Notes under the pieces: model-generated
What the model was told of the DNA's origin: nothing
Seen by the model: only the letters and a program-made list of their open reading frames with translations
Database searches by the model: none
In this document: one piece after another, positions 53,627 through 63,193 of the stretch
Layout of the letters: each line of letters opens with the position of its first letter
How positions within the stretch are numbered: position 1 is the first letter of the stretch
Made by a program: the position numbers and the translations under genes
Assembly (NCBI GenBank): GCA_946480915.1
Contig: CAMLLO010000009.1
Span: 62,001 to 126,000, forward strand
From: an uncultured Sphingobacteriaceae bacterium
GTDB lineage: Bacteria; Bacteroidota; Bacteroidia; Sphingobacteriales; Sphingobacteriaceae
Direction of reading: 5' to 3'
DNA length: 64,000 bases

Positions 53627-56018
53627 AAAACGACCCGCTACAACCTTGTTTTAATGGAACTACCCTTTTTATATTTTCAATGCCTGTCAACAACGCATCC
53701 GGGTTAAAAGAAATGCTGTCTATTCCATTTTCAACCAAAAATTCTGCAAAGGCAGGAGAATCACTTGGTGCCTGGCCGCAAATTCCGATATTCTTATTCA
53801 TAATCCCGGCTTTTTCAATCATCATTTTAATCATGGCCTTGCTTGCAGGATTTTCCTCATCGAATAAATACTCAATTATAGACGAATCCCGGTCAATACC
53901 CAACGTCAGTTGTGTGAGGTCATTAGAACCTATGGAAAAGCCATCAAATATCTTTCCGAATTCTTCCGCCAGTAAAACATTCGAAGGAATTTCGGCCATT
54001 ACGTATATTTTTAAATCATTTTCCCCCTGCCTTAACCCGTAGCTAGCCATTAAATCGACTACTTTCCGGCCTTCTTCGGGTGTGCGGCAAAAAGGAATCA
54101 TCAGCTTAACGTTCTCCAGGCCCATGTCGTTTCTCACTACTTTCATCGCTTCGCACTCCAACCTGAATGCTTCTTTATAACGCTCGTTGTAATACCTTGC
54201 AGCGCCCCTGAATCCCAACATCGGGTTCTCTTCAACTGGCTCAAACTCTTTGCCGCCAATTAAGTTTGAATATTCGTTTGTTTTAAGATCGCTCATACGA
54301 ACGATTACTTCCTTAGGGTAAAAAGCGGCAGCGATTGTTGACACTCCTTCGGCGAGTTTATCTATAAAAAACTGCTCTTTATTGCTATAATTAACCGTAA
54401 GTTCTTCAATTTTAGCGGCGGCGGTTTTGTCGCTTAGTTCATTAAACTTAACCAACGCCATTGGATGTATCTGAATATAATGTGTAATAATGAATTCTAT
54501 CCGCATTAAGCCCACGCCCGCATTGGGGTAGGCTGCTAACTGAAATGCTTTTTCCGGCTCGCCCAAAATCATCATAACTTTTGTTAAGTCGGGCAGTATT
54601 ATGTGTGAGAAGTCACGCAATATTTCTTTCCATTTCAACTGATTTTTATAAACCATACCAGTTTTTCCTTCCGCACACGACACTGTAATTACTTCACCAT
54701 CTTTAATTTTGGCGGTGGCATCCTCCGTACCTACAATAGCCGGAACTCCAAGTTCGCGGGCAACTATGGAGGCATGACTGGTTCTTCCACCTTTATCGGT
54801 AACGATGGCCGAAACCCGCTTTAAAATCGGGTCCCAATCCGGACTGGTACCACCTGTTATTAAGATATCTCCGGGTTCTAATTTATATCCTTCCTCGGGC
54901 GAGGAAAGAATTTTCGCCCTACCTGCGGCTATTTTATTTCCAATTGCTTCGCCCGTAGTTAAAACTTCTCCTCGCTCCTGCAGTGTATATTCTGTAATGG
55001 ATGTGGGGCGGGTTCTGCTATGTACAGTTTCTGGCCTTGCTTGCAAAATATACAGCAAGTTAGTTTCGCCGTCTTTTGCCCATTCAATATCCATCGGTTT
55101 TTGATAGTGATCTTCAATTATAAGGGCCCAATTACCAAGCTGAGTAATTTCATCATCGGTTAACACAAATTTTGATTTAAGTTCGGGAGGTGTATCCAGG
55201 TTTAATGTAGGCTGATCGGCCCCGACGCCCGAATAAATCATCATCTTCGATTTGCTTCCAAGATTTTTCTGCAAAATTGCCTTCTTTTTATTTTGTAGCG
55301 CAGGCTTAAACAGTAAAAACTCATCAGGAATTACCTGACCCTGCACTATATTTTCTCCCAAACCCCATACTCCCGCCAAATGGATAACATTTCGGAATCC
55401 CGATTCAGGTTCGAGGGTAAAACCGATTCCTGAGCAGGCTTTGTCCGAGCGAATCATTAACTGAACACCGACAGATAGTAAAACTTTAGAATGTTCAAAT
55501 CCTTTGTCTTCACGATATTTAATGGCGCGGTCGGTATAAAGAGAGGCATAACATCTTTTAACGGCATCCAATACGGCTTTCTCGCCTTTTATGTTTAAAT
55601 AAGATTCGTGCTGTCCCGCAAAACTTGCATCGGGCAAATCTTCCGCAGTTGCACTGCTGCGAATTGCAACTTCTGCCTGTGCGGCGGATAGATTTTTATA
55701 TGCGCCAAGAATTGCGTCTGCCAAGTCTTCGGGAATCCGGCTTTCAAGAATAACTTTCCGGGCCTCCAATCCTATTTCCGATAAATTTTTGAACGTATCG
55801 CGATTAAGCTTTGAGAGTAATTTTGCGTGAACACCATCTAATTTATTATGCTCAATAAAATGTTTAAATGCGAAGGCTGTAACGGCAAACCCGTTTGGAA
55901 CCAAGATTCCATGGGCAGATAAATTTGAATACATTTCTCCTAATGATGAATTCTTACCCCCCACCTCGGCAATATCAGAAACACCGATTTGATTGAACCG
56001 CTTAATGTATATATCCAT
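53601..56018 (-). CDS. ppsA: Phosphoenolpyruvate synthase
   Basis: Makes PEP from pyruvate, ATP and water, giving AMP and phosphate. About 805 residues from ATG 56018 (a GTG lies one codon earlier). N-terminal ATP-grasp domain (GGKNSSLGEMYS, IRSSATAEDLPDASFAGQ), central swivelling His domain with the phospho-His in DKGGRTSHASIV, and C-terminal PEP-binding barrel with GFSIGSNDLTQLTLGIDRDS and GICGQAPSD. The LOG gene overlaps its end. Two operators starting 22 bp apart lie upstream. Its AMP product is a possible link to the LOG protein. Confidence 0.95.
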   Translation of the reverse strand: MDIYIKRFNQIGVSDIAEVGGKNSSLGEMYSNLSAHGILVPNGFAVTAFAFKHFIEHNKLDGVHAKLLSKLNRDTFKNLSEIGLEARKVILESRIPEDLADAILGAYKNLSAAQAEVAIRSSATAEDLPDASFAGQHESYLNIKGEKAVLDAVKRCYASLYTDRAIKYREDKGFEHSKVLLSVGVQLMIRSDKACSGIGFTLEPESGFRNVIHLAGVWGLGENIVQGQVIPDEFLLFKPALQNKKKAILQKNLGSKSKMMIYSGVGADQPTLNLDTPPELKSKFVLTDDEITQLGNWALIIEDHYQKPMDIEWAKDGETNLLYILQARPETVHSRTRPTSITEYTLQERGEVLTTGEAIGNKIAAGRAKILSSPEEGYKLEPGDILITGGTSPDWDPILKRVSAIVTDKGGRTSHASIVARELGVPAIVGTEDATAKIKDGEVITVSCAEGKTGMVYKNQLKWKEILRDFSHIILPDLTKVMMILGEPEKAFQLAAYPNAGVGLMRIEFIITHYIQIHPMALVKFNELSDKTAAAKIEELTVNYSNKEQFFIDKLAEGVSTIAAAFYPKEVIVRMSDLKTNEYSNLIGGKEFEPVEENPMLGFRGAARYYNERYKEAFRLECEAMKVVRNDMGLENVKLMIPFCRTPEEGRKVVDLMASYGLRQGENDLKIYVMAEIPSNVLLAEEFGKIFDGFSIGSNDLTQLTLGIDRDSSIIEYLFDEENPASKAMIKMMIEKAGIMNKNIGICGQAPSDSPAFAEFLVENGIDSISFNPDALLTGIENIKRVVPLKQGCSGSFYEIVRTGN

Positions 56019-56061
56019 CACTTTTTATTTTAAAGTTAGGCCAAAGCCGATCATTTCATCC

Positions 56062-56095
56062 TGATTCAAATTAGTTAACATACTGATAATAATCA
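56062..56095. promoter_or_regulatory. Twin FNR-type operators of ppsA
   Basis: TGAT-tcaa-ATTA (56062-56073, one mismatch) and TGAT-aata-ATCA (56084-56095, full core), starting exactly 22 bp apart, 44 and 66 bp upstream of the ppsA ATG. They sit in the short gap after the P-type ATPase gene. Confidence 0.65.
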
Positions 56096-56108
56096 ATATC
56101 TAGAGCCC

Positions 56109-58667
56109 TTAAGGCGCATTATTCAGACCTTTTTTGATCATAACCTTACTAAGTTCGAGCACTACAAACACCAGGCTGGAAATAAAAACCGAGAACATTA
56201 TTTCTTTAAAACTGAGAGGAGAAGTATGAAAAAACAGGCCTATTGCGGGGGTGTAAATTATCAATAATTGAAGACCAACTGTAAAGATAACTGCTGCAAG
56301 CAAATATATATTAGTAAATATACCAAGTTTAAACAAGGTTTTTGTTTCACTCCGAATAGCAAGAACATGCCAAAGCTGAGAAAAACATAAAATGGTAAAT
56401 ATCATAGTTTGCCAATGCTCTATTCCTTCATTAACCAATATCAGCTGACTGGTTAGGGTAAGAATTCCCATAAAAAAACCCATTGCAAGAATTTTGTTTC
56501 CAAGGTTATCCGAAAAGATGTTTGCATTTGCTTTTCGCGGAGGTTTTTTCATTATATCCTTTTCCGAGGGCTCGGCCACCAGTGCTAAGGCTGGCAGTCC
56601 ATCAGTCACCAGATTGATCCACAATATTTGCACCGGGAGTAAAGGCAAAGGAAGTCCCATTAAAGGTGCAATTAACACTGCCACGAGCTCTGCAGTATTT
56701 CCGGCCATTATAAAATGAATAAACTTTCTAATATTCTCAAATATTCTTCTCCCCTGCTTTACAGCTTTTACAATCGTAGCGAAATTATCATCCAGCAATA
56801 TCATTTGCGCCGCCTCTTTGGTAACATCTGTTCCAGTAATTCCCATCGCCACGCCAATATTGGCCATCTTTATGGAAGGCGCATCGTTTACACCGTCTCC
56901 TGTCATTGCTACAAAATGCCCTTTCTTTTGCAAGGCAGATACAATTCTGAGTTTTTGCGCTGGCGAAACGCGTGCATACACCTTAATCTGCTCAATTTTA
57001 TCTTCGAGCTCGGTGTCGGGCATTTGTTCCATAGCGACCCCGGTTACTAAAAGATCCGTTTCGTTTGATAAAATTTCAAGTTCCCTCGCGATATATTCAG
57101 CTGTTGAGGGATGGTCTCCAGTTATCATCACAGGAACTATTCCTGCTGCTTTGCATTCCTGGATAGCTTGTTTTGCCTCTTCGCGCGGTGGATCTATCAA
57201 TCCCGCCAGGCCAAGAAACTTCATTTCCTTTTCAACAGTCGAAGAACTGATTTCCAGGGGCAATTCATCAACCTGATTGTAAGCATAGGCCATTACCCTC
57301 AGGCCCCGACTTGTCATTTCGTCGACATGCCGGGCAAGTTCTTCATCATCAGTAATGCCGGGACAAATAGCAGCGATCGATTCCACGGCACCTTTTGTAA
57401 TAATCAGCGGTCCGCCATTATCCTTATGAATAGTTGTCATCACTTTCCTTTCAGGATCAAAGGGAATTTCATCTACCCGTTCATGTTCTTTTATCCATTC
57501 CTGATCGTAGACCTTATGTTGATGCAAGTAAAGCAACAAAGCCACTTCGGTAGGGTCGCCAAGGAGAGCATTTTCTCTTTGTTCTACATCCTGATTAAGG
57601 TGCATGGCCTGCACCAGGGATACAGGGTGAGTTTTATTTTCGGGAACCCAAATTTCAGATACTTGCATCTTGTTTTGAGTAAGTGTACCGGTTTTATCAG
57701 AACAGATAAAAGATACTGAACCCAGGGTTTCCACAGCATATAATTTTCGCACCAGCGCATTCCGGTTTACAAGCCGTTTAGCGCCCATAGCCAGCGAAAT
57801 GGTGATCACGGCGGGGAGCGCTTCCGGAATTGCTGCTACGGCCACCGAAAGAGACAGCAGCAACATTCCAGCAGCTGAATTGCCTTGCAAAAATCCTATC
57901 AGGAATAAAACAACACAAATCGCTATCACGATAAAGGTTAACTTTCTGCTAAAATCCTTCATCCTGACCTGTAGCGGCGTAGGTGGCGAGGCTTCCTGAA
58001 GCATCTCTGCTATCCGGCCCAGTTCGGTATTCATACCAGTGGCCGTTATAACTCCTTTGCCTCTTCCATAAGTAATGTAAGTACCATTAAATGCCATATT
58101 AGAATAATCGCCCAAATTCAGATTATCCTGTTTTAGCTCTGCAGTAACTTTATCTGATGGCATTGATTCTCCGGTTAAACTTGATTCGTCTATTTTTAAG
58201 GAATGGCTCTCGATAAGGCGAATATCAGCCGGAACTTTTGTACCTGCCTCAAGTATTATAACATCCCCGGGAACAAGATCAGAGGAATTTATTTTATGCG
58301 CTACACCTTTGCGCACGACAAGACTTACAGGGTTTGCCATTTCTTTTAACAGAGCCATTGCCTTTTCAGCTCTAAACTCCTGCACAAACCCTGTAATGGC
58401 ATTCAGAAACACAATAACAAGTACAACAACTGCATCTGGATATTCTTTCAAAAAAAAGGAAATGGCCGCCGCTGCTAACAGCACCAGGATCATGACATCT
58501 GCAAACTGCTTAAAGAGAAGTTGAAACGGCGTGGCCTTTTTGTCGGCCATTAGTTCATTACAGCCGTATTTCTCCAAGCGTTTAACTGATTCTTCCTCGT
58601 CTAATCCGTTTGCAGATGTATTTAACTCTTCCAGTACAAGATCTACGGGTTGCTGATGCCATTTCAT
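56109..58667 (-). CDS. P-type cation ATPase, Ca2+/PMCA-like type II
   Basis: 852 residues, about ten membrane helices. Actuator loop TGES at 165-168, phosphorylation Asp D324 in CSDKTGTLT, hinge MTGDGVNDAPS, and the M4 ion-site PEALPAV typical of type IIA/IIB pumps. Probably exports Ca2+ or a similar cation from the cytosol. It lies 1 bp after a small secreted-protein gene, so both use the palindromic operators at 58959/58981. Confidence 0.92.
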   Translation of the reverse strand: MKWHQQPVDLVLEELNTSANGLDEEESVKRLEKYGCNELMADKKATPFQLLFKQFADVMILVLLAAAAISFFLKEYPDAVVVLVIVFLNAITGFVQEFRAEKAMALLKEMANPVSLVVRKGVAHKINSSDLVPGDVIILEAGTKVPADIRLIESHSLKIDESSLTGESMPSDKVTAELKQDNLNLGDYSNMAFNGTYITYGRGKGVITATGMNTELGRIAEMLQEASPPTPLQVRMKDFSRKLTFIVIAICVVLFLIGFLQGNSAAGMLLLSLSVAVAAIPEALPAVITISLAMGAKRLVNRNALVRKLYAVETLGSVSFICSDKTGTLTQNKMQVSEIWVPENKTHPVSLVQAMHLNQDVEQRENALLGDPTEVALLLYLHQHKVYDQEWIKEHERVDEIPFDPERKVMTTIHKDNGGPLIITKGAVESIAAICPGITDDEELARHVDEMTSRGLRVMAYAYNQVDELPLEISSSTVEKEMKFLGLAGLIDPPREEAKQAIQECKAAGIVPVMITGDHPSTAEYIARELEILSNETDLLVTGVAMEQMPDTELEDKIEQIKVYARVSPAQKLRIVSALQKKGHFVAMTGDGVNDAPSIKMANIGVAMGITGTDVTKEAAQMILLDDNFATIVKAVKQGRRIFENIRKFIHFIMAGNTAELVAVLIAPLMGLPLPLLPVQILWINLVTDGLPALALVAEPSEKDIMKKPPRKANANIFSDNLGNKILAMGFFMGILTLTSQLILVNEGIEHWQTMIFTILCFSQLWHVLAIRSETKTLFKLGIFTNIYLLAAVIFTVGLQLLIIYTPAIGLFFHTSPLSFKEIMFSVFISSLVFVVLELSKVMIKKGLNNAP

Positions 58668-58668
58668 A

Positions 58669-58923
58669 TTACTGAGATAATGAAAACAGCGTTACTCCCT
58701 GACCGATGCTACTCTTTCTTAAGTCGTTGTAATGCTCAATTGATACTATATCGCCATAAAATTGGATATCCGGTGAAAGCAATAAGGTATCTGTTAAAGA
58801 CTGCCTCACGTTATTAACATCTGTAGAATCACCTGTAAAGTCCTGAAATTTCGATTTTTCGGAGCAGAGAAAATTAGTAAAGGAAAGAAAACATGCACTG
58901 AATAAAAAAGCGAATACTTTCAT
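58669..58923 (-). CDS. Small secreted protein preceding the P-type ATPase
   Basis: 84 residues. Hydrophobic N-terminus MKVFAFLFSACFLSFTNFLC looks like a signal peptide, possibly lipoprotein-like although the lipobox is poor. Mature part DSTDVNNVRQSLTDTLLLSP has no recognised family. It ends 1 bp before the ATPase ATG, and its position directly below two operators marks it as the first gene of the unit. It could be an ATPase accessory protein, which is only inference. Confidence 0.6.
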   Translation of the reverse strand: MKVFAFLFSACFLSFTNFLCSEKSKFQDFTGDSTDVNNVRQSLTDTLLLSPDIQFYGDIVSIEHYNDLRKSSIGQGVTLFSLSQ

Positions 58924-58958
58924 AGAATAAAGTTCTTCCTTCTAAATCCATCAATGAA

Positions 58959-58992
58959 TGAGCAATATCAGCCGCAGGGTTGACAAAGGTCA
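58959..58992. promoter_or_regulatory. Twin FNR-type operators of the small protein/P-ATPase unit
   Basis: TGAG-caat-ATCA (58959-58970, outer base altered but TGA-N6-TCA intact) and TGAC-aaag-GTCA (58981-58992), starting 22 bp apart. The second extends to a perfect 14-bp TTGAC-N4-GTCAA at 58980-58993, the most symmetrical copy in the window. Confidence 0.72.
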
Positions 58993-59034
58993 ATTTGATC
59001 GCTGTATTATTCATTTCCCAATCAGCCCTAGCTA

Positions 59035-59046
59035 TGACAGGCATCA
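59035..59046. promoter_or_regulatory. FNR-type operator of usp copy 3
   Basis: TGAC-aggc-ATCA ending 49 bp before the usp ATG at 59096, close to the spacing at usp copy 1. A right half-site (ATCA at 59021-59024) lies at the position expected for a second copy 22 bp upstream. Confidence 0.66.
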
Positions 59047-59095
59047 ATCGCGTCCAGACATGGAATATGTATTTTTAATAGACTCATAAAGAAGA

Positions 59096-59947
59096 ATGAA
59101 GACCATACTAGTATTAACCGATTTTTCGGCGCGAGCCGAACATGCTGCCGAGTATGCAATGCTGATAGCTGCCAAAGCAAATGCAAAAATCCTGCTTTAT
59201 AATTCCTTTTTTGTTCCAGAAATAGTTCCTTCGGTTACCTATACATCCCCTTACTACGAGGATGTTTCGATCATGGAAAAGGAAAATCTACTTCAACTGG
59301 CGAAAACAGTAGAGCGATTAAAAAAGAGATTTATTGAAGCACACAAAATCAATCCGCCAGAAATGCATGTACAAAATGGAGCCGGAAATATCGCCGACAA
59401 CATACAGGAATTAACAAAAACTAAAAAGTTCTGGATGATTGTGATGGGAGATAAAAGTAATGAAGGCGCATTTAGCCGGTTTGTTTTTGGAAGCGACACC
59501 AATGCTGTTATTGACGAAGCTAGTTGCCCGGTTCTACTAATCCCCGAAAAGCACCGGTTTAGGCCTCTGCAAAAAATTGCGTTTGCTACAGATTTCGAAC
59601 ATTTCGAAGAAAGGCCGCTGAAGTTTCTGCATGAACTGGCAGACATTTGGAAAGCTGAAATTGTAGTTGTCCATGTACTTTCCGGAGATTTGTCGATCAA
59701 GGAAAAGGTGAAAAATTTCGACCACTATAAAAAAATCGCCGCAAAGATAAACACTCCAAACACAACTTATATTGAAGTACGTGCAGATGATGTTGTTCCA
59801 GCGCTTGAAAAAATCGCCAAAAACAAGGCAATGGATGCACTCGCAATCTTCCATAAAAAAAGAGGATTCTTCGATCAGCTGGTGCACAAAAGCATCAGCA
59901 AGGACATGTTAGATTTTCATGGTATACCCTTGCTTGTGCTAGCCTAA
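59096..59947 (+). CDS. Universal stress protein, tandem UspA domains (copy 3)
   Basis: 283 residues, two Usp domains. N-terminus MKTILVLTDFSARAEHAAEY. The nucleotide loop VMGDKSNEGAFSRFVFGSDT keeps Gly at the outer positions. The second domain begins LQKIAFATDFEHFEERPLKF. The gene has its own FNR-type operator and diverges from the P-ATPase unit, with three operators sharing the gap. Role in survival under low oxygen or energy stress is inferred. Confidence 0.9.
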   Translation: MKTILVLTDFSARAEHAAEYAMLIAAKANAKILLYNSFFVPEIVPSVTYTSPYYEDVSIMEKENLLQLAKTVERLKKRFIEAHKINPPEMHVQNGAGNIADNIQELTKTKKFWMIVMGDKSNEGAFSRFVFGSDTNAVIDEASCPVLLIPEKHRFRPLQKIAFATDFEHFEERPLKFLHELADIWKAEIVVVHVLSGDLSIKEKVKNFDHYKKIAAKINTPNTTYIEVRADDVVPALEKIAKNKAMDALAIFHKKRGFFDQLVHKSISKDMLDFHGIPLLVLA

Positions 59948-59977
59948 GCCAGAATCTCTTAGGTAAATCACGAGCAC

Positions 59978-60655
59978 CTAAGTAATTATCTGGCCATCCC
60001 GCATTTCGATAATACGATCAGAACGTTTTGCAAAATCGAGATCGTGGGTAACAACAAGCAAGGTTTGTTTTTTTTCAGTACACAAATCCTGGAAGATACC
60101 GAATACCATATCACTATTTTTTTTATCAAGATTACCTGTCGGCTCGTCTCCCATCACAATCAAAGGTTCGTTGATCAGGGCCCGGGCAATTGATACACGT
60201 TGTTTTTGTCCGCCACTTAACTGATTGGGCCATTTTAGGGCCTGATCGCCAACGCCAAGTATTTTCAGTTGCTCATAAGCTCGTGCTTCCAACTCATTCT
60301 TTGCAAGTTTTCCAAGTTTTATACCTGGAAGCATAACATTTGTCAACACATTGAACTCCTCGATCAGGTAGTGAAACTGAAATACAAAACCAATCTTTGC
60401 GTTTCGTATAGCGGCCAGTTCGTCGCCATTTCTTTCATGCAATGATTCACCGTCAAGAATAATTTCTCCTTCGTAATCGGTATCCATTGTCGATAAAATA
60501 TATAAGAGAGTTGATTTTCCACAACCCGATTTTCCAACAACAGACACAAACGTACCCTTTTCAATAGCGAAATTTAAGTTAGTTAAGACCTGAAATTTTA
60601 CAGGATCGTAAAAGTATTTATTAACAGAGGCAACGTCTAACACATTTTCAACCAT
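59978..60655 (-). CDS. ABC exporter ATP-binding protein (MacB/LolD type)
   Basis: 225 residues: Walker A GKSGCGKST, Q-loop FQFHYLIEEF, signature LSGGQKQRVSIAR, Walker B LIVMGDEPTGNLD, switch VTHDLD. Separate from its permease, which ends 1 bp upstream. Third gene of a leftward adaptor-permease-ATPase unit like MacAB efflux or LolCDE-like machinery. Confidence 0.87.
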   Translation of the reverse strand: MVENVLDVASVNKYFYDPVKFQVLTNLNFAIEKGTFVSVVGKSGCGKSTLLYILSTMDTDYEGEIILDGESLHERNGDELAAIRNAKIGFVFQFHYLIEEFNVLTNVMLPGIKLGKLAKNELEARAYEQLKILGVGDQALKWPNQLSGGQKQRVSIARALINEPLIVMGDEPTGNLDKKNSDMVFGIFQDLCTEKKQTLLVVTHDLDFAKRSDRIIEMRDGQIIT

Positions 60656-60656
60656 A

Positions 60657-61916
60657 CTATTTCCCTCTTATAATGGTAACCGGATCGACTTCGCTCGCTC
60701 TCCTGGCCGGAAAAAGTCCGGCAATATAAGTGGTGAACAGCGCGAAGGTGATGCCTATAAAATAAAAAATGGGGCCAAAATAAACAGGATAGGTTTTAAT
60801 GGTAGGCAACGACGGCGTTTCAAATGGGATATAACTAATAATAAGCGACAAAATATATCCAACAATAAGGCCGCAAACGCCTCCGGCGACTCCTATAATC
60901 AATGACAGGTAGATGAAAATCCTTTTTACATCAGTACCCGAAAAACCGGTAGCCTTTAGTATTGCAATGGCATCCATCTTTTCGTAAATCATCATGTTCA
61001 AAATATTATAAATCCCAAAGCCGGCAACAATGAGCAGCGTTATACCAACGGCATACGAAATAATAGACCGAACCCGGCTTCCGGTATCGAACTGAGAATT
61101 TGCAGCCTGAATATCAATGGCATCAAGCTCAAAAACATGGGCATACTCTTTGGCGATTGCTGGGGCAGCAGTTAAATCATTAAGTTTTATCTGAATTTCT
61201 GTTATATAACTATCGGGTTTACCAAGTAATTTCTGAGCGGTTTGAAGGGAGGTATACGCTAGAACATCGTCGATTTCTGAAATTCCGAACTGAATAATTC
61301 CTTCGATCTTCAGCATCGATACCTGGCCATTAGAAGATGTTACCTGTATCCTGTCACCCATTTCAAGCAGCATTTTATCGGCTATACCTTTCCCAATGAA
61401 TATTCCGTCGTTGGTATTCACCAGGCTTTTAAGCTCGCCCTTGATGATATAATTACTTAATGAAAAAAGCCTTTCTTCATTCAAAACATCCACTCCGTTT
61501 ACTATTCCGCCGATTTCGATACTTCCTGAATTAAAAAACACCTGTTCGATGAGTTTCGGAGCTACCCCGTATACCCGTGGATCATGACGTAAGGTTTTAA
61601 TAATGGCCTGGCTATTATAAATTTCTTTTCCGCGATCTTTCGGTTTAATGGAGTGAATAAAATTATAATGCCGGGCATACCGGGGTGAAAGATCTACAGG
61701 CTGATTTGCAGATCGTTTCACCTCATTATACAGGCGAATGTGTGGGGTTCTATTTAAGATAAGATCGTCCAGAAGCTGATTAAGACCGTTCATAAAACTT
61801 ACCAGGGCTATGAACATCCCGATCCCGAATGTTACTCCGGCAGCTGCTACGATAGATTGCTTAAGTCTGGCTCTTAAAAGACTGATGGCAATATCGGGAA
61901 TAAGAGGAATATTCAT
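60657..61916 (-). CDS. ABC exporter permease, FtsX/MacB type
   Basis: 419 residues: one N-terminal helix (about 20-42), a large periplasmic domain (about 45-280) and three C-terminal helices (about 285-305, 330-360, 380-400) as in MacB/LolC/E. SYAVGITLLIVAGFGIYNIL and the terminal ARRASEVDPVTIIRGK are typical. Mechanotransmission-type exporter; substrate could be a lipoprotein, peptide or drug. Start is 3 bp from the adaptor stop. Confidence 0.88.
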   Translation of the reverse strand: MNIPLIPDIAISLLRARLKQSIVAAAGVTFGIGMFIALVSFMNGLNQLLDDLILNRTPHIRLYNEVKRSANQPVDLSPRYARHYNFIHSIKPKDRGKEIYNSQAIIKTLRHDPRVYGVAPKLIEQVFFNSGSIEIGGIVNGVDVLNEERLFSLSNYIIKGELKSLVNTNDGIFIGKGIADKMLLEMGDRIQVTSSNGQVSMLKIEGIIQFGISEIDDVLAYTSLQTAQKLLGKPDSYITEIQIKLNDLTAAPAIAKEYAHVFELDAIDIQAANSQFDTGSRVRSIISYAVGITLLIVAGFGIYNILNMMIYEKMDAIAILKATGFSGTDVKRIFIYLSLIIGVAGGVCGLIVGYILSLIISYIPFETPSLPTIKTYPVYFGPIFYFIGITFALFTTYIAGLFPARRASEVDPVTIIRGK

Positions 61917-61918
61917 TT

Positions 61919-63003
61919 TTATTGCGGTTTATAAATAACCTGATCTGTGTCCAGTCCCTTTCTTATTTCAACCATCCGGTAGTCGCTTAATCCAATTTCA
62001 ACGGCCTTTTTTTTATCTTTCGATATCAAGACATATTTATTGTCAATCAGGTAAGCGCTTGGAATAAGCAAAGCATTATTGCGGCTTTGAATAATTATAC
62101 TTGCTTCGGCCGTGAGGTTGGGATATAAAACCGGTGGCGGATCAAGAAAATGAGCATCAACCCTAAATGTTCTTTGCTTCTCGTCGATAATGGGATGAAT
62201 TTTGTCTACTCTGCCACTAAACACCTGTCCTTTATAACTGTCCATCGTAATTTCGACAGACTGACCAGGTTTAACCCGTGCAATATCATATTCATCAACA
62301 GCCATTTCTAAGATGAAATTATCTGAGTTTCCGATAATTGCCAATGGACTCTGAGGAGTAATGAGTTCGCCTTTCTCTTTAAGCACGTTAAACACCCTAC
62401 CCTTAAAGGCACTTTTTATGATAAAATCGGCCTGCTGGCTGGTATTGATCCGATATGTGATATCCGCCTGTTTTAGCTCATCCTGTAAATCTTTTTTTAA
62501 TTGCCGAAGTTTATTACGCGACGACAGGTAGCTATTTCTCGAGTTTAGAAAATTAAGTCGTCGCTGGTCGAGTTCTAACTGGGTGCCGATTTGGTTTTTC
62601 CATAAATTATTTTGGCGGGTATAGAGGGATGAGTCCAGTTGATATTTATCGCGTGCAAGCTTCACATTCAGCTCTAGTTCTTGAATCTTGTCCGAGCGGA
62701 CGCTATTCTCTTCCCTCAGCTTAGCATAAGCAAGTCTGGCGCTTTCTGTAGTTAAAGCAGCGGTGCGATTATCGAGTATAAACAGCGGATCGCCCGCCTT
62801 TACTTCGTCACCAGCTTCCACTAAAACTTTCTCTAAAATGCCATTCACTGTAGAATACACTTCATACTGATCGGCCGATTTAACTTTACCGGAGGCGTAA
62901 ACAGATTCGGTTATGGAATTTACAACAGGTTTGGTTCGTTCGCGCCCTTTGGTGCAGGAGATTGTAATGATTACCGCAAAAAAAAAACGACGAACTGTTT
63001 CAT
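61919..63003 (-). CDS. Periplasmic adaptor (HlyD/MacA-like) lipoprotein with frameshift in a 10-base homopolymer
   Basis: The intact part encodes a membrane-fusion protein with a biotinyl-lipoyl-like half-domain (GILEKVLVEAGDEVKAGDPL), a coiled-coil hairpin (about 55-125 of that part) and a beta-barrel end with FSGRVDKIHPII. In frame the sequence continues upstream to a lipobox (AVIITISC) but reaches a stop at 63014 without any ATG. The natural ATG at 63003 (MKQFVVFF) is one base out of frame across A10 at 62978-62987 (T10 on the coding strand). One more T would restore a perfect lipoprotein signal. A GTG at 62860 could give a protein lacking its export signal. Confidence 0.75.
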
Positions 63004-63151
63004 TAATCCAGTTTTATCCTTGTATAGAACCAATTCTTAAAACGCTTATTTACCAAATATTAAGAGAGAACAAGCTTTGTTGGCGAATTAACGATAAAAA
63101 ATCAAGTGTCCAGATGATCCATGTATACTCGATACAACAGCAAGAATAAAC

Positions 63152-63185
63152 CCAAAAGGATAAGCTGATTTACTTATCCTTTTGG
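63152..63185 (-). terminator. Terminator after hsp20
   Basis: CCAAAAGGATAAG / CTTATCCTTTTGG, a 13-bp perfect stem with an 8-nt loop, just past the hsp20 stop; the T-tract on the minus strand is short and interrupted. Confidence 0.8.
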
Positions 63186-63193
63186 TAAAGCAA

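Noticed and set aside
56818..57719. Long plus-strand frames of 152 and 202 codons opposite the P-type ATPase
   Set aside because: Antisense shadows of conserved ATPase motifs; composition is not protein-like.
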